A stretch of 64,000 nt of DNA, taken from NCBI GenBank assembly GCA_029856105.1, contig JAHQWH010000015.1, forward strand, positions 1 through 64,000. Reading direction: 5' to 3'. Numbering within the stretch: the first letter of the stretch is position 1; the number at the start of each line of letters is the position of its first letter. Both the position numbers and the translations under genes were made by a program. Below the pieces are notes generated by a model, which saw only the letters and a list, made by a program, of their open reading frames with translations, did no database searches and was not told the DNA's origin. Of this stretch, positions 63,741-64,000 are shown piece after piece. The stretch is from Promethearchaeia archaeon (lineage in GTDB: Archaea; Asgardarchaeota; Lokiarchaeia; Sigyniarchaeales; SOKP01).

Positions 63741-63752
63741 GAGGAATGAAAA

Positions 63753-64000
63753 ATGACGGAAAGTGAAAAGAAAATAAAAGTTACAAGAAAAACGAGACCT
63801 AAAATTGGAGTTTATGTGTGCCATTGCGGTATTAATATTGCTGGCGTGGTTGACGTATACGCACTTAAGGACTACGCATTAACCCTTCCCGATGTGGTGT
63901 TAGCGCGCGAATATAAATTTATGTGTTCAGATAACGGTCAAAATCTTATTAAAGAGGATATTGAAGCGGGTTTAATCAATCGCGTAGTTGTTGCGGCATG
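63753..64000 (+). CDS. hdrA: Heterodisulfide reductase subunit A, N-terminal part (runs off window)
   Basis: 82 codons are visible. After a basic leader, [20 protein letters not shown] matches the HdrA N-terminus with its first Cys pair, and [18 protein letters not shown] and NRVVVAA continue the alignment. HdrA is the flavin- and iron-sulfur-containing bifurcating subunit. GGAGG lies eight bases before ATG 63753. Whether it contains a selenocysteine or an MvhD fusion cannot be seen here. Confidence 0.93.
   Translation, partial: MTESEKKIKVTRKTRPKIGVYVCHCGINIAGVVDVYALKDYALTLPDVVLAREYKFMCSDNGQNLIKEDIEAGLINRVVVAA

Noticed and set aside
1-64000. CRISPR arrays, insertion sequences, rRNA genes
   Set aside because: No regularly spaced repeats, transposase or integrase motifs, or rRNA-like conserved stretches were seen in the window.

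Overview
The window is AT-rich archaeal DNA that looks like a Lokiarchaeia-type Asgard genome. The evidence is a mixture of strictly archaeal energy genes (F420-nonreducing hydrogenase VhuG/VhuA/VhuU, three heterodisulfide reductase sets, formylmethanofuran dehydrogenase subunit A, a CooC-like CODH maturation ATPase, ADP-forming acyl-CoA synthetase, tungsten aldehyde ferredoxin oxidoreductase) with eukaryote-like signalling parts (a Rag/Gtr-like small GTPase, a roadblock protein, a longin-like domain on a response regulator, an E2/RWD-JAMM-like fusion). Selenocysteine use in a split hydrogenase large subunit also fits what is known of Lokiarchaeota. The taxonomic call is inference; no rRNA or ribosomal protein gene is present.

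Layout. 1-3.1 kb: a tandemly duplicated zinc-ribbon membrane protein, a gene remnant and a GH32 fructosidase. 3.5-9.4 kb: membrane proteins, an acyltransferase, a P-loop/DRTGG protein beside the ADP-forming acyl-CoA synthetase, and a cyclophilin. 9.6-16.6 kb: a coiled-coil/HEAT protein, CooC (apparently with an ATT start), HypC, small membrane proteins and a beta-helix surface protein. 16.8-21.1 kb (minus strand): vhuG-vhuA-vhuU-hdrC-hdrB, in which vhuU is a 50-residue selenoprotein with an in-frame UGA, followed by a candidate SECIS hairpin. 21.9-27.2 kb: a formate/nitrite-type transporter divergent from hdrC-hdrB-fdhA. 27.6-29.9 kb: TusA-YedE-DsrE/F/H-like sulfur or selenium relay. 30.2-36.7 kb: hypE, the E2/JAMM-like fusion, hypD, hypF and an iron-sulfur protein. 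36.8-43.2 kb: a PurF-like paralogue without the glutaminase nucleophile facing true PurF, MobA (also with an apparent ATT start), and FwdA. 43.3-46.3 kb: membrane proteins, a candidate pseudoknotted RNA and a roadblock protein. 46.3-55.6 kb: a cysteine-centred region (CysRS with a tRNA-Cys-like gene just upstream, an Lrp regulator with a cysteine-rich tail, CysK, CysE) interrupted by an ArsR-GTPase-histidine kinase-response regulator operon. 55.7-61.8 kb: aldehyde ferredoxin oxidoreductase, a multi-PAS kinase and a TPR protein. 62.2-64 kb: a third hdrC-hdrB followed by hdrA, which runs off the end.

Working together, the genes describe an anaerobe that exchanges electrons among H2, formate, ferredoxin and thiol/disulfide through Hdr modules. 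Most of the maturation machinery is here too (HypC/D/E/F for NiFe insertion, MobA for the molybdopterin of FdhA and Fwd, CooC for CODH). The selenium-dependent hydrogenase links these energy genes to the sulfur/selenium relay and the cysteine genes. I saw no CRISPR array, transposase or rRNA.
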